Notes: a model not told the origin generated them from the sequence alone. Shown: positions 1-8,405, counted from the stretch's first letter. The stretch is 46,273 nt of DNA from JBBPYR01 sp038199755 (GCA_038199755.1 JBBPYR010000306.1:1-46273); one strand, 5' to 3'. Translations and numbers: made by a program.

Positions 1-1430
1 AGGCGTTCCCAGACCGCTTGAGCAAACCACAGTGTTCCTTCTTTGCTACTCACCCTGCAAACTCTTCCTTCTAATAACAACGTTTCTAGTGCTTGTAATG
101 TCACATCCTCTGCTAAATTGCACAGCTTGCTTACATCTATAAGCTCATATGCTATAAAATTTTGTAGTGTTTTGCTTTTTCCCTGCCCTGCTGCCACCCC
201 AGCCCCACCTTTGGCCCCCACAGATGCGCGTGAGGACGCTGATGGCGCCGTCTGTGCTGGGCGTTGCCTGTTGAGTACGGCTAGCACCAGTTCCTCCGCC
301 GAGCCATGCGAGAGGTGTTCCAGTTGCTCCAAAATAGCCACCTGGAAACGCTTATGGTAGCGTGCCAAGACATCGATCACCTCACCGCCACCAATCGTCA
401 TACTGGGAGAAGGAATACGCAGAATGAAGCGGTCTCGCCTCGCAACTACCGCCGGACGGCTCAGACGCAGTTGCGCCCACGCGCTCTCCCCCGGCTGTAA
501 CTCTTCCGTATCGAGCAGGCGTATGCGTGCGGGAATCTCCTGCGAACCCGCATAGAAGTCAACGTGTGTATTATGGGCCAGAGGCCGCTCGGCGTCCTTA
601 AGTAGCTGAATACGCGCATCAAATAGCAGCGTTGTGCGTAGTTGCCCCGGTAAAGCAACCACATTGCCGCGTGCCAAGTCTTGACGCGACACATTTGCCA
701 GATTGATTGCCACGCGACTCCCTGCACGCGCAACCTCTACCTGCTGTCGATGCGTTTGCAGCGTCCGAATGCGTGTCTTGATATGCTCTGGCAAAATTTC
801 TACTTCTTGCCCCACCTTCAAGCTGCCATCTAGCAGCGTTCCCGTCACCACGGTGCCAAAGCCCATCATACTAAACACGCGATCAATGGGCAAGCGTGGA
901 CGAGCAATCGTGTATCGCTCTTCAGATTCATCCAACACCGCTTCCAATTGGGCAAGCAATGCAGGAATTCCCTGGCGCGTATACGCGGAGACGGGCACGA
1001 TTGCTGCCCCGGCGAGCGTCGTCGGCAACAACACTTCTTGTATCTCTTCGCGCACCAGTTCTAACCACTCTTCATCCACAAGGTCAGCCTTGGTAAGGGC
1101 AACCACTCCGCGTGGCACATGCAGCAAATCGAGGATCGCCAAGTGTTCGCGTGTCTGGGGCATCACCCCTTCATCGGCGGCAACCACTAATAACGCGGCA
1201 TCAATGCCCCCCACGCCTGCAAGCATATTCTTAATAAAGCTCTCATGACCGGGCACGTCCACGATACTCACCTCGCGTCCATTGGGCAAGGTTAGCCATG
1301 CAAAGCCCAGATCAATCGTCATGCCCCGCTCTTTTTCTTCCACGAGACGATCAGGGTCGATACCAGTTAACACCTTTACGAGCGTGGACTTGCCGTGGTC
1401 GACGTGTCCCGCGGTACCTATACAACTCAT
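1..1430 (-). CDS. selB: Selenocysteine-specific elongation factor SelB, partial (N-terminal part)
   Basis: SelB is the GTPase that brings selenocysteyl-tRNA to in-frame UGA codons. The reverse strand reads open from ATG at 1430 to the left edge (about 476 codons), so the C-terminal winged-helix end lies outside the window. The N-terminus shows MSCIGTAGHVDHGKS (P-loop), the switch stretch EERGMTIDLGFAW-like region, the G3 motif DVPGHE and the G4 motif TKAD, in the short-G-domain layout of SelB rather than EF-Tu. The visible end reads KEGTLWFAQAVWE, like a SelB winged-helix repeat. A low-complexity Ala/Gly/Ser linker lies near 180-245. It is divergent from the next gene, with 215 bp between. 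No selA, selD or tRNA-Sec is visible, so a working selenocysteine system is inferred, not shown. Confidence 0.92.
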   Translation of the reverse strand, partial: MSCIGTAGHVDHGKSTLVKVLTGIDPDRLVEEKERGMTIDLGFAWLTLPNGREVSIVDVPGHESFIKNMLAGVGGIDAALLVVAADEGVMPQTREHLAILDLLHVPRGVVALTKADLVDEEWLELVREEIQEVLLPTTLAGAAIVPVSAYTRQGIPALLAQLEAVLDESEERYTIARPRLPIDRVFSMMGFGTVVTGTLLDGSLKVGQEVEILPEHIKTRIRTLQTHRQQVEVARAGSRVAINLANVSRQDLARGNVVALPGQLRTTLLFDARIQLLKDAERPLAHNTHVDFYAGSQEIPARIRLLDTEELQPGESAWAQLRLSRPAVVARRDRFILRIPSPSMTIGGGEVIDVLARYHKRFQVAILEQLEHLSHGSAEELVLAVLNRQRPAQTAPSASSRASVGAKGGAGVAAGQGKSKTLQNFIAYELIDVSKLCNLAEDVTLQALETLLLEGRVCRVSSKEGTLWFAQAVWER

Positions 1431-1583
1431 ACGCTGCACCTATACACTAGCAGAAAAAGAATTAGTAAGGACAACCTTTAACGAATTCAGGCTTGATTGT
1501 ACTACACATTCACCTTGTGAACAATCATCTAACCGCATACATGTGAACATAGTCGCTGAGAAAGCACCTATCCACCTTCGTGA

Positions 1584-1589
1584 TATAAT
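1584..1589 (+). promoter_or_regulatory. Possible -10 box upstream of the 1646 gene
   Basis: TATAAT lies 56 bp before the ATG at 1646 in the 215-bp gap shared with divergent selB. No convincing -35 box is seen 16-18 bp upstream, so this is a weak call. Confidence 0.35.
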
Positions 1590-1645
1590 ATGCCAAACGC
1601 AAAACGCCAACACGGTTAGACAAAGACAAAGGAGCAGCAATTTTT

Positions 1646-2320
1646 ATGGATGTGGAAGAAATTCTTGCACAGGCAAGGCAGGAAGAGCCGCCACAGGGAT
1701 GGGTGGTATTGCCACTTTTACGCAAGAAACTGATCTGGGGTATCATCGGCTGGATATTCGGTATCATACTTGGACTAGGCTTGTTCGCTCTCATTTTACC
1801 CGTTGTCGTTCCTTATAACTTTGTACATGGCACACTAGCTGCTATTGTCACCACAATCCTGCTGGGTGTGTTCCTCTTCATCGGCCTGGGAAGTGCTTGG
1901 TCGCTCCTTGCTGATGTTCGCCGCTTACGCAACATAAGCGATTATATACTCGTGATCACACAAGAAGATTTTGTCAAACAAGAGGGCAAAAAGCTCGTGC
2001 ATGTGCCCCTGATGTATGTGCGTCACGTCACCGCACGCGGCACCCCACCCCCTGACCGCTCCGCCCCTCAGGAGAACGCCGTACGGCAAATACCCAGTAT
2101 TGGCGAAAATGTGACGGGCTTTTTCTTTGGGCGTGGGCTCGTGCCTTCCGGCCAACGCTGGCGGCGCAAACGCATGCGCACCCCAACCACGCTCGCCTTT
2201 GTTGATGCACGGACAGATAACGAGGTGCTCGTGGTGAATGACGCAGCCTATGGCGACCCGTTTATGATCGCGGCCACCTTAAAGCAATACGCCGCCGCCG
2301 CTCGCGAGATGGTGATGTAA
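1646..2320 (+). CDS. Two-helix membrane protein with C-terminal PH-like region, unknown function
   Basis: A 224-residue protein I cannot assign to a characterised family. Residues 1-27 are soluble. Two strongly hydrophobic segments follow (about 30-58 and 62-88). The remainder is cytoplasmic-looking, with beta-rich stretches such as ISDYILVITQEDFVKQ and KKLVHVPLMYVRHV. The arrangement resembles small bacterial PH-domain (bPH/YcxB-like) membrane proteins. A Pro/Arg-rich loop (about 130-180) interrupts the domain. AAGGAGCAG precedes the ATG at good distance. The next gene, coaX, is 44 bp downstream on the same strand and may be cotranscribed, but there is no functional link. Confidence 0.7.
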   Translation: MDVEEILAQARQEEPPQGWVVLPLLRKKLIWGIIGWIFGIILGLGLFALILPVVVPYNFVHGTLAAIVTTILLGVFLFIGLGSAWSLLADVRRLRNISDYILVITQEDFVKQEGKKLVHVPLMYVRHVTARGTPPPDRSAPQENAVRQIPSIGENVTGFFFGRGLVPSGQRWRRKRMRTPTTLAFVDARTDNEVLVVNDAAYGDPFMIAATLKQYAAAAREMVM

Positions 2321-2364
2321 GGGTGCCTGTGCTCTCTCTCAATTATAAGTAAAGGACGACCGCT

Positions 2365-3147
2365 ATGTTGCTTGCCATAGATGTCAGCAATACCAATATT
2401 AAATTTGGTCTCTACAATAGTGTGACAATGAAGCATCACTGGGTGGTCTCCACTGCGCGGCAGCGCACCACTGATGAGTATGCGATGGTGCTCCATGACC
2501 TGATGAATCATGCTGGCTATGATATGGAAGCTATCGAGGCCGTCATCATGTCGAGCGTGGTGCCACCGCTCACACCGGTGTTTCAAGAACTGGCCCAACG
2601 CTACATCGGGAAAGAAGCATTTGTCATCAGTCATACCATGGACCTTGGCTTTCAATTGCTAATCGATAATCCCTGGGAACTAGGTTCCGACCGCATCATG
2701 ACCACTCTGGCCGCACACTTTCTCTATGGTGGACCTGCTATCATTATCGCCTTTAGTACCGCCACCACCTTTGATGTCGTCTCGCCTCAAGGTGACTTCC
2801 TCGGCGGAGCCATCGCCCCAGGATTAGCTATCTCAGCCGAGGCCCTCAGTAGTGCCGCCTCGCGTCTGTATCGCGTAGACCTGAATCCACCGCGTTCCGC
2901 TCTGGGCAAGAACACGATTGAAAACATGCAGTCCGGCATCATCTATGGGCATGTTGGTCTCGTGCAGGGTTTGTTACGGCGTTTACGCGAGGAAATTCCA
3001 GGGGTGAGCAATCCCGATGATGTGAAGATTATCGCGCACGGTGGGCTGGCACAACTTATGGCACCCATCATCCCAGAGATACAGTATGTCAACCAGTACC
3101 TTCCCCTTGAGGGACTACGTCTGGCATACACGAAATTGCGCGGATGA
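2365..3147 (+). CDS. coaX: Type III pantothenate kinase (CoaX), with altered phosphate motifs
   Basis: CoaX phosphorylates pantothenate, the first step of coenzyme A synthesis. The 260-residue length is normal for type III kinases. Visible family marks are the N-terminal phosphate-1 motif DVSNTNIKFG (D6), the pantothenate motif GSDR with the catalytic base D109, FLGGAIAPGL, and the C-terminal GKNTIENMQSGIIYG and AHGGLA stretches. The phosphate-2 motif is unusual: it reads IAFSTATTFD, where the family usually has VDxGTATTxD. The conserved Asp is Ala129 and the Gly is Ser131, each one base change away. S8 also replaces the usual Gly of DxGNT. The enzyme may be altered or weak. AAAGGACG lies before the ATG. 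The stop overlaps a possible ATG of the downstream frame. Confidence 0.85.
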   Translation: MLLAIDVSNTNIKFGLYNSVTMKHHWVVSTARQRTTDEYAMVLHDLMNHAGYDMEAIEAVIMSSVVPPLTPVFQELAQRYIGKEAFVISHTMDLGFQLLIDNPWELGSDRIMTTLAAHFLYGGPAIIIAFSTATTFDVVSPQGDFLGGAIAPGLAISAEALSSAASRLYRVDLNPPRSALGKNTIENMQSGIIYGHVGLVQGLLRRLREEIPGVSNPDDVKIIAHGGLAQLMAPIIPEIQYVNQYLPLEGLRLAYTKLRG

Positions 3148-3260
3148 CGGGGCCACCAACCTCAATCATCCCTTTTGAAACTCCTGGGCTACCCATTCCA
3201 ACCACTGCTCCGAGGGAAGTGTGTAGGATACCTATACTCTCTAAGAAAGGCTTCCCATCT

Positions 3261-4244
3261 ATGAATGTATCAACCGCCATCTGGCGACGACCTGATCGAC
3301 CATTGCCGATGCCATTCGACACCATCTTCTTCGATGTCGATGGCATTTTAATAAAAACGCTAGCCTCATTTCACGCCACCGATATCGCCGTAGCCGAATA
3401 TGTCGTGGGCACATTGCATGACCTCGATTGGGGCCAGCACGAGGGCAAGTCACTGCTCACACTTCAGGACGTTGACGCCTTCAAGCAAGCTGGTGGTTAC
3501 AACAACGACTGGGATATGTGCTACCTATTGGCCGCGCTTTTCACCGCCCGCCTGCGCGAGTGGCAAGGTACCCCCTTAGCTGAGCGCAGCATAGCACAAT
3601 GGGCCGCGCTCTCACGTGCCGCTAACCTCCAAGGGCACGGCGGACGGACATGGGTGGACGACACCATACCCGCCAGTGCCCGTCTCGACTACACCCTGAT
3701 TGGCGACCTCTATCACGAATACTACTGGGGAGCAGAGGAGATTCGCAAACGCTTCGGGCACGACCCGCGCTACCTGCCCAATGCTCCCGGCCTTGTTTCG
3801 CTAGAAGAGATGCTCTACACACCCGACTTCCCCCGCCGCCTACGTGCCGCTGGCATCCAGCACCTGGGCATGATTACTGGCCGCGTCGGGCCAGAGGTGG
3901 ATAGCGCACTAGAGCGCATGGAAGCCTATAGCGGCGAACGCTGGTGGGAGGTGGTCATCTCCGCCGATATCTGCGCCAAACCCGACCCACGCGCCCTCCG
4001 CATGGCCATCGCCGCCGTGGGAACCCAAGGTGGCCTCTTCATCGGCGACACCGCCGACGATCACGATCTAGTACGCCGCTACCACGCCAACAGAAGCGCG
4101 CAAGAACCAGATATCCTCGCCGCCATGCTCGTCAACCCCGCCGAGGTCGAACTCTACAAACAGCGCGGTGCCGACCTCATCGTCAGCTCAGTTGAAGACT
4201 TGTTGAGCATTCTAGGGACGAATGCAATAAACCAGAACAAATAA
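3261..4244 (+). CDS. HAD-superfamily hydrolase (TIGR01548-like)
   Basis: A predicted phosphatase of the haloacid dehalogenase superfamily. With the chosen start it has 327 residues. Motif I FFDVDGIL gives the nucleophile D25 and acid D27. Motif II is ITGR, motif III is the K of AKPDPRALRMAI, and motif IV is FIGDTADDHD. The conserved GGYNNDWD stretch after motif I is typical of the TIGR01548 group, whose substrate is unknown. The frame is open back to an ATG overlapping the coaX stop (3144), but that leader is Pro-rich and lacks a ribosome site. AAGAAAGG 12 bp before 3261 favours 3261, and 3309 (MPFDTIFFDVDG) is also possible. It follows coaX in the same direction. Confidence 0.8.
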   Translation: MNVSTAIWRRPDRPLPMPFDTIFFDVDGILIKTLASFHATDIAVAEYVVGTLHDLDWGQHEGKSLLTLQDVDAFKQAGGYNNDWDMCYLLAALFTARLREWQGTPLAERSIAQWAALSRAANLQGHGGRTWVDDTIPASARLDYTLIGDLYHEYYWGAEEIRKRFGHDPRYLPNAPGLVSLEEMLYTPDFPRRLRAAGIQHLGMITGRVGPEVDSALERMEAYSGERWWEVVISADICAKPDPRALRMAIAAVGTQGGLFIGDTADDHDLVRRYHANRSAQEPDILAAMLVNPAEVELYKQRGADLIVSSVEDLLSILGTNAINQNK

Positions 4245-4247
4245 GCA

Positions 4248-4276
4248 TTGAAATTTTCAATTCAATGTTATATAAT
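4248..4276 (+). promoter_or_regulatory. Sigma-70-type promoter of the toxin-antitoxin pair
   Basis: TTGAAA (4248-4253), a 17-bp spacer and a perfect TATAAT (4271-4276) lie 38 bp before the antitoxin ATG, in an AT-rich stretch. Confidence 0.75.
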
Positions 4277-4300
4277 AATGAACATAACATCTTATATAAG
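4269..4300. promoter_or_regulatory. Candidate antitoxin operator: paired TTATATAA sites
   Basis: TTATATAA occurs at the -10 box and again at 4292-4299 inside the palindrome CTTATATAAG, 22-23 bp apart. Two palindromic half-sites on the promoter are what Phd/YefM-type antitoxins usually bind for autoregulation. This is an inference from position and symmetry. Confidence 0.45.
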
Positions 4301-4314
4301 AAAGGGTTGTCTTT

Positions 4315-4632
4315 ATGACTGAGCACATCATATCAATCTCTGAGGCTCAACGAGAGATCATGCAATTACCAGAACAATTTGAGCAGGGGCTAGAATCCGC
4401 TACCGTAACACGGTATGGCAAACCTGTCATGACCATCGTTCCCTCCGAAACATACAAAGAAATGATAGCAACCATCGATAATTTGCAAGAGCAGATAGAT
4501 GGTCTGCTAGAAACTATGGAAATATTAAAAGACGAAGAAACGATGGCGGCTTTCCGCAAGAGTATGCAAGATGCCGAAACTGGAAAAGTGAAATCATTAG
4601 ATGAAGCTATGAAGGAATTGGGTTGGGAATGA
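4315..4632 (+). CDS. Antitoxin of the Phd/YefM family
   Basis: A 105-residue protein that should neutralise the toxin encoded next door and repress the shared promoter. The N-terminal part (about 3-60) has the Phd/YefM layout: ISISEAQREIMQLPEQFEQG followed by VTRYGKPVMTIVPSETY, where a short strand and a helix form the DNA-binding dimer. The C-terminal half is acidic and helical (EEQIDGLLETMEILKDEETM), as expected for a toxin-wrapping tail. AAAGGG precedes the ATG. The stop TGA overlaps the toxin ATG (ATGA), a sign of translational coupling. Confidence 0.88.
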   Translation: MTEHIISISEAQREIMQLPEQFEQGLESATVTRYGKPVMTIVPSETYKEMIATIDNLQEQIDGLLETMEILKDEETMAAFRKSMQDAETGKVKSLDEAMKELGWE

Positions 4633-4949
4633 AACGCTGGAATGTTCGCTTGACGGATTTTGTAATGGAGCAACTAACACAGATTTCAGACCAACGAGAA
4701 AAGGAGATAATACGTAGCAAGTTAAGACAACTTGAAGTTGATCCTGATAAACAAGGGAAGCGGCTGATAGATGAACTTACCGGATGCCGTGTTGTGAGAG
4801 CAGCAGGACAACGCTACCGTATTATTTACCGTGTACAAGCGGAACATATTTCTGTGCTTGTTGTTCTTATCGGAAGGCGCAAAGAAGGCGATAAGAAAGA
4901 TGTCTACACGCTAGCACAAAAACTGGCGAGACTGGGCTTATTAGAATAA
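4629..4949 (+). CDS. RelE/ParE-family toxin
   Basis: A 106-residue RelE/ParE-fold protein. RelE members cut ribosome-bound mRNA and ParE members target gyrase; which applies here cannot be told. Family marks are the N-terminal helix region (VMEQLTQISDQREKEIIRSKLRQLEVDP), then KRLIDELTGCRVVRAAGQRYRIIYRV, with the basic/aromatic RYRIIYRV strand typical of RelE, and a terminal VLIGRRKEGDKKDVY strand. ATG at 4629 overlaps the antitoxin stop. A TTG six bases earlier is less likely. The gene ends 3 bp before a 77-nt palindrome shared with convergent yedK. Confidence 0.88.
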   Translation: MKRWNVRLTDFVMEQLTQISDQREKEIIRSKLRQLEVDPDKQGKRLIDELTGCRVVRAAGQRYRIIYRVQAEHISVLVVLIGRRKEGDKKDVYTLAQKLARLGLLE

Positions 4950-4952
4950 ATC

Positions 4953-5029
4953 CTTTTGGCGTAAAGAATGAAAAACAGAGCAGAGTACCCCGGGTGCTCT
5001 GCTCTGTTTTTCATTCTTTACGCCAAAAG
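4953..5029. terminator. 77-nt hairpin shared by convergent toxin and yedK genes
   Basis: Arms of 33 bp (4953-4985 and 4997-5029) are perfectly complementary. The 11-nt centre is itself nearly self-complementary (TACCCCGGGTG). The right arm contains the last codons and stop of yedK. T runs inside the arms suit termination in both directions. Confidence 0.85.
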
Positions 5030-5677
5030 TGCAGGCCCTTCCTTCTTCGGGTCGTTGACGAGGCGAGAGACTGGGCGCACAAGCATATCTTGCGCGTTAT
5101 AGGGCTTGAGCAGGGGGAGCAGGGCGTGCTCGTCGCTCAAAGTGGGGTCAAGCCACGCATCACACGCCTGCAAGGGGAGTATGACAGGCATGCGATTGTG
5201 GACGGGTGTTACCAGCTCGTTCGCCTCAGTCGTAATGATGGTGCAGGTACGCAGCACGACACCATCGGGGCTTTTCCAGCTATCCCACAAACCAGCGAAG
5301 GCAAACGGCTCGTGCTGCTGCAAACTAAAGTACATCGGTTGCTTGGGTCCCTTCCCCTCAGCCTTCCACTCGTAAAAGCCATCGGCCACAATCAGGCATC
5401 GTCGCCCACGCAGCAAACGCTTGAAACTCGGCTTCTCGGCCAGCGTCTCCGCTCTGGCATTGATCATTTTACTGCCAATGCTCTCCTCCTTCGCCCACGA
5501 AGGAATCAGCCCCCAGCGCAGCAGGTCAAGGTGGCGCGTGTCATCCTGCATCACGGCCACAATACCTTGCGTGGGCGCGATATTATAACGTGGACTGCTC
5601 TCAGCAAGCGTGTTCACCGCGTGAAACGCCTGGGCGACCGCCCCTATATCAGCGGTCAAGGTATAACGACCACACAT
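5018..5677 (-). CDS. yedK: SOS response-associated peptidase YedK / HMCES homologue
   Basis: YedK/HMCES proteins form a stable covalent bond with abasic sites in single-stranded DNA through Cys2 and so shield them. The 219-residue length fits. The start MCGRYTLT exposes Cys2 after Met removal. Other marks are PRYNIAPTQ, GLIPSWAKE, INARAETLAEKPSF, ADGFYEWK with the active-site Glu, and PVHNRMPVIL with the active-site His. AGGAG lies upstream of the ATG. It is convergent with the RelE-type toxin and its last residues lie in the shared palindrome. No lexA box was seen upstream. Confidence 0.93.
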   Translation of the reverse strand: MCGRYTLTADIGAVAQAFHAVNTLAESSPRYNIAPTQGIVAVMQDDTRHLDLLRWGLIPSWAKEESIGSKMINARAETLAEKPSFKRLLRGRRCLIVADGFYEWKAEGKGPKQPMYFSLQQHEPFAFAGLWDSWKSPDGVVLRTCTIITTEANELVTPVHNRMPVILPLQACDAWLDPTLSDEHALLPLLKPYNAQDMLVRPVSRLVNDPKKEGPALLA

Positions 5678-5770
5678 AATTTTTTCTCCTCACAACAAAT
5701 GATCGGCATTTTTCTTCTATTCTTTTTTAACACGCACAAGCTGGCAAATCCAGCTAGAACCGTAGAAAAA

Positions 5771-5860
5771 TCCGTAGGGACCAGCTTGAGCGCGTCCCGT
5801 AGCTTGTTGGCGAAACGCTCCTCAACGGGCACGGGACGCGCTCAAGCTGGTCCCTACGGA
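5771..5860. repeat. Long inverted repeat, 30-bp perfect arms with 30-nt loop
   Basis: Arms 5771-5800 and 5831-5860 are perfect reverse complements beginning TCCGTAGGGACCAGCTTGAG. The loop holds GTTGGCGAA followed by CGCTCCTCAAC, also found near 20578-20600. A decayed GTAGGGACCAGCTTCAGCC copy lies near 30268. The 297-bp gap between yedK and glnA holds this element and little else. It looks like a dispersed intergenic palindrome family rather than a gene-specific site. Confidence 0.8.
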
Positions 5861-5974
5861 CGGTGCAACAAGTTGCTAAAGCTAATACCCTTTCTTGACA
5901 GGCAAGCAAATGCATGTAAGAATGCCCATAGTTGATATAGTTCTATCCATGGAGTAACAGAGAGGAGCGAAGCG

Positions 5975-7381
5975 ATGACACGACCGCAAAGAAGCTCGTA
6001 TAATCGTGAGCAGATTCTGAGCGAGATCGAACAAGAGCATGTTCGTTTTATAAATCTTGAGTTTACCGATATTGTTGGTATGGTCAAATGCGTCACCATT
6101 CCCGTTGAGCAGTTTCCCGATTGCCTTGAGCAAGGACGCTGGTTCGATGGTTCTTCTCTCGAAGGCTTCGCTCGTATCGCCGAGAGTGATATGTACCTCT
6201 TCCCCGATCTCTCGACCTTCGCCATCTTACCGCATCGCGTGCGCCCAAGCAAAGGCATTGCGCTCAGCATGGGCGACGAAGGAGATGACGGCGATGTAGT
6301 GGCGCGTATCATCTGTGATGTCTGCACGCCAGACGGTGAACGCTTCGATGGTGATCCTCGTCTCATCCTACAAAAAGCCATAGAGCAGGCCAACGCGCTC
6401 GGCTACGAGTATCGGATCGCGCCTGAGCTAGAGTTCTTTCTCTTGCGTGCGGACGAGAAGATGCTTAAGACTCCCACACCGCTACCATCTGATCGTGGCA
6501 GCTATTTCGACCTCTCCACCGATCTCGCCGCCACCACACGCCGCCAGATGGTGCAGGTCTTACAACATATAGGCATTCGTATTGAAGGAAGCCATCACGA
6601 GGTAGCTGCAGGTCAGCATGAAATTGACTTTGAGGCCAATGATGCCCTCTCTATTGCCGATGGCCTCATGACCGCTAAATACGTGCTCAAAGCTATTGCT
6701 ACCCAATACGGCTTATACGCCACATTTTTGCCCAAGCCACTCTACGGCATAAACGGCTCCGGCCTACATATTCATCAACAGTTCATCAGCCACGCAACGG
6801 GCCAAAACGCCTTCTATGAAGAAAACGGCGATCATGGCCTTTCCAAGCTTGGACAAAGCTTTATCGCTGGCCAGTTGGCGCACGCTCGTGGCATGTGTGC
6901 CATCCTCGCGCCGCTAGTGAATTCCTATAAGCGGCTCGTGCCCGGTTTCGAGGCTCCCACCTCCATCAATTGGGGTCGTATCCATCGACAAGCCCTGATA
7001 CGCGTGCCACGTCCCGGCAAAAACCCACTACAATCCATGCGCATCGAACTGCGCTGCACCGACTCCAGCTGCAACCCATACCTCGCACTTGCAGTCATGC
7101 TGAGAGCTGGGCTCGACGGCATTCAACGCAACATGGAACTGCCCCCCGCGATGGACGAAAACCTGTTCCTACAAGAAGAGAACGAGCGTTTCCGTCCACG
7201 CGTCCATCTGCCCGCCACGCTCGGAGAAGCTATTGAAGACTTACGGGAAGACAATTTGATACGCGACACGCTTGGTGATACCATCTATGAAGGCTTCGTT
7301 GACGCCAAAAGCATCGAGTGGACCGAATATCGGCAGCAAGTCCATGCCTGGGAGCTTGCCCGTTATTTATCTGTATTCTAA
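5975..7381 (+). CDS. glnA: Glutamine synthetase type I
   Basis: Glutamine synthetase joins ammonia to glutamate with ATP. The 468 residues show the type I order: N-terminal grasp domain with RFINLEFTDIVGMVKCVTIP, the FDGSSLEGFARIAESDM loop, the metal motif APELEFFLL, the HHEVAAGQHEIDFE stretch, KPLYGINGSGLHIHQ (ATP/glutamate site), and NWGRIHRQALIRVPRP in place of the usual NRSA-type arginine loop. The C-terminal NLYxL adenylylation site of the GSI-beta group is absent, so control by adenylylation is unlikely. GAGAGGAGCG precedes the ATG. The dehydrogenase 13 bp downstream is probably cotranscribed. Confidence 0.93.
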   Translation: MTRPQRSSYNREQILSEIEQEHVRFINLEFTDIVGMVKCVTIPVEQFPDCLEQGRWFDGSSLEGFARIAESDMYLFPDLSTFAILPHRVRPSKGIALSMGDEGDDGDVVARIICDVCTPDGERFDGDPRLILQKAIEQANALGYEYRIAPELEFFLLRADEKMLKTPTPLPSDRGSYFDLSTDLAATTRRQMVQVLQHIGIRIEGSHHEVAAGQHEIDFEANDALSIADGLMTAKYVLKAIATQYGLYATFLPKPLYGINGSGLHIHQQFISHATGQNAFYEENGDHGLSKLGQSFIAGQLAHARGMCAILAPLVNSYKRLVPGFEAPTSINWGRIHRQALIRVPRPGKNPLQSMRIELRCTDSSCNPYLALAVMLRAGLDGIQRNMELPPAMDENLFLQEENERFRPRVHLPATLGEAIEDLREDNLIRDTLGDTIYEGFVDAKSIEWTEYRQQVHAWELARYLSVF

Positions 7382-7394
7382 AGAGGAAACCATT

Positions 7395-8327
7395 ATGAGG
7401 ATTGTAATTCCCGACGACTACCAGGACGCAGTGCGCAGCCTTGACTGCTTTCACAAACTTTCGGGACAGCAGGTCACAATCTACAATGACAACGTCAAGG
7501 ACATTGACACACTTGTTGCTCGCTTTCGTGATGCCGAGGCACTCGTACTCATCCGCGAGCGCACGGCCATCACCGAGCCGCTGCTTGCTCAACTACCACA
7601 CCTCAAGCTGATCTGTCAGACAGGGCGCGGTGCGCCCCACATTGATATGGCGGCCTGCACGCGCCGTGGTATCACCGTCACCACCACTGGCGGCTCACAA
7701 TATGCAACCGCCGAACTGACGTGGGGCCTCGTCCTGGCAGGCATGCGTCATATCCCACAAGAAGTGGCGCGTTTGCAGGCGGGCCGCTGGCAAACGACGC
7801 TTGGCCTCAGCGTCCACGGGCGTACACTGGGCATTTTCGGCTATGGCACCATTGGTCAGCTGGTTGCCAGCTATGGGCGTGTCTTTGGCATGAATGTGCT
7901 CATCTGGGGTCGTGAAGGCTCACTCTCACGCGCCCACGCTGACGGCTTCGCTACCGCTACCACTCAAGAAGACCTGTTCCAACGCGCTGATGTGCTCTGT
8001 CTACACGTCAAGCTCAATGCAGACACCCGAGGCATCGTCACAGCAAGCGATCTGGCACAGATGAAGCCCACCGCCTTGCTGGTCAACACCAGTCGCGCCG
8101 AACTCATTGCCCACGGCGCGCTCGTAGAGGCTCTGCGCCACGGTCGCCCTGGTCTCGCCGCCGTCGATGTTTATGAGACCGAACCCCTCACCGACTCCCC
8201 CCTATTCCACATGGACAACGTGATCTGCACCCCGCACATTGGCTTCGTCGAGAAAGATAGCTACGAAATCTATTTTGGCAGTGCCTTTGACCAACTCCTC
8301 GCCTTCGCCGCCGAACACCCCTCCTGA
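7395..8327 (+). CDS. D-2-hydroxyacid dehydrogenase (NAD-binding)
   Basis: A 310-residue member of the D-isomer 2-hydroxyacid dehydrogenase family (phosphoglycerate dehydrogenase-like). Such enzymes reversibly reduce 2-keto acids with NAD(P)H; the substrate here is unknown. The nucleotide fold has TLGIFGYGTIGQLVASYGRVFGM. The catalytic triad can be placed at Arg in NTSRAELI, Glu in DVYETEPL and His in TPHIGF. The regulatory C-terminal domain of SerA is absent. The frame is open further upstream, but ATG 7395 follows AGAGGAAA at the right distance and starts cleanly with MRIVIPDDYQDA. The stop abuts a 78-nt palindrome. Confidence 0.9.
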   Translation: MRIVIPDDYQDAVRSLDCFHKLSGQQVTIYNDNVKDIDTLVARFRDAEALVLIRERTAITEPLLAQLPHLKLICQTGRGAPHIDMAACTRRGITVTTTGGSQYATAELTWGLVLAGMRHIPQEVARLQAGRWQTTLGLSVHGRTLGIFGYGTIGQLVASYGRVFGMNVLIWGREGSLSRAHADGFATATTQEDLFQRADVLCLHVKLNADTRGIVTASDLAQMKPTALLVNTSRAELIAHGALVEALRHGRPGLAAVDVYETEPLTDSPLFHMDNVICTPHIGFVEKDSYEIYFGSAFDQLLAFAAEHPS

Positions 8328-8405
8328 CTAATCGCCTATCCGAAATCCCCTCATAATACTTCTGCGGGCAGAAGCATTATGAGGGGATTTCGGATAGGCG
8401 ATTAG
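8328..8405. terminator. 78-nt near-perfect palindrome directly after the stop codon
   Basis: The arms are 37 bp each (8328-8364, 8369-8405) with a single A/C mismatch and a CGGG loop, starting on the first base after the dehydrogenase TGA. It probably ends transcription. There is no T tract after it on the plus strand. The 165 bp from here to the convergent glycosyltransferase stop hold nothing else I recognise. Confidence 0.8.

Noticed and set aside
3144..3260. Extended start of the HAD protein overlapping the coaX stop
   Set aside because: The added 39 residues are Pro/Thr-rich without family match, and a ribosome site stands before 3261.
4994..5935. 313-residue plus-strand ORF opposite yedK
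   Set aside because: It lies antisense to a clear YedK gene and crosses a repeat, and its residues show no domain.
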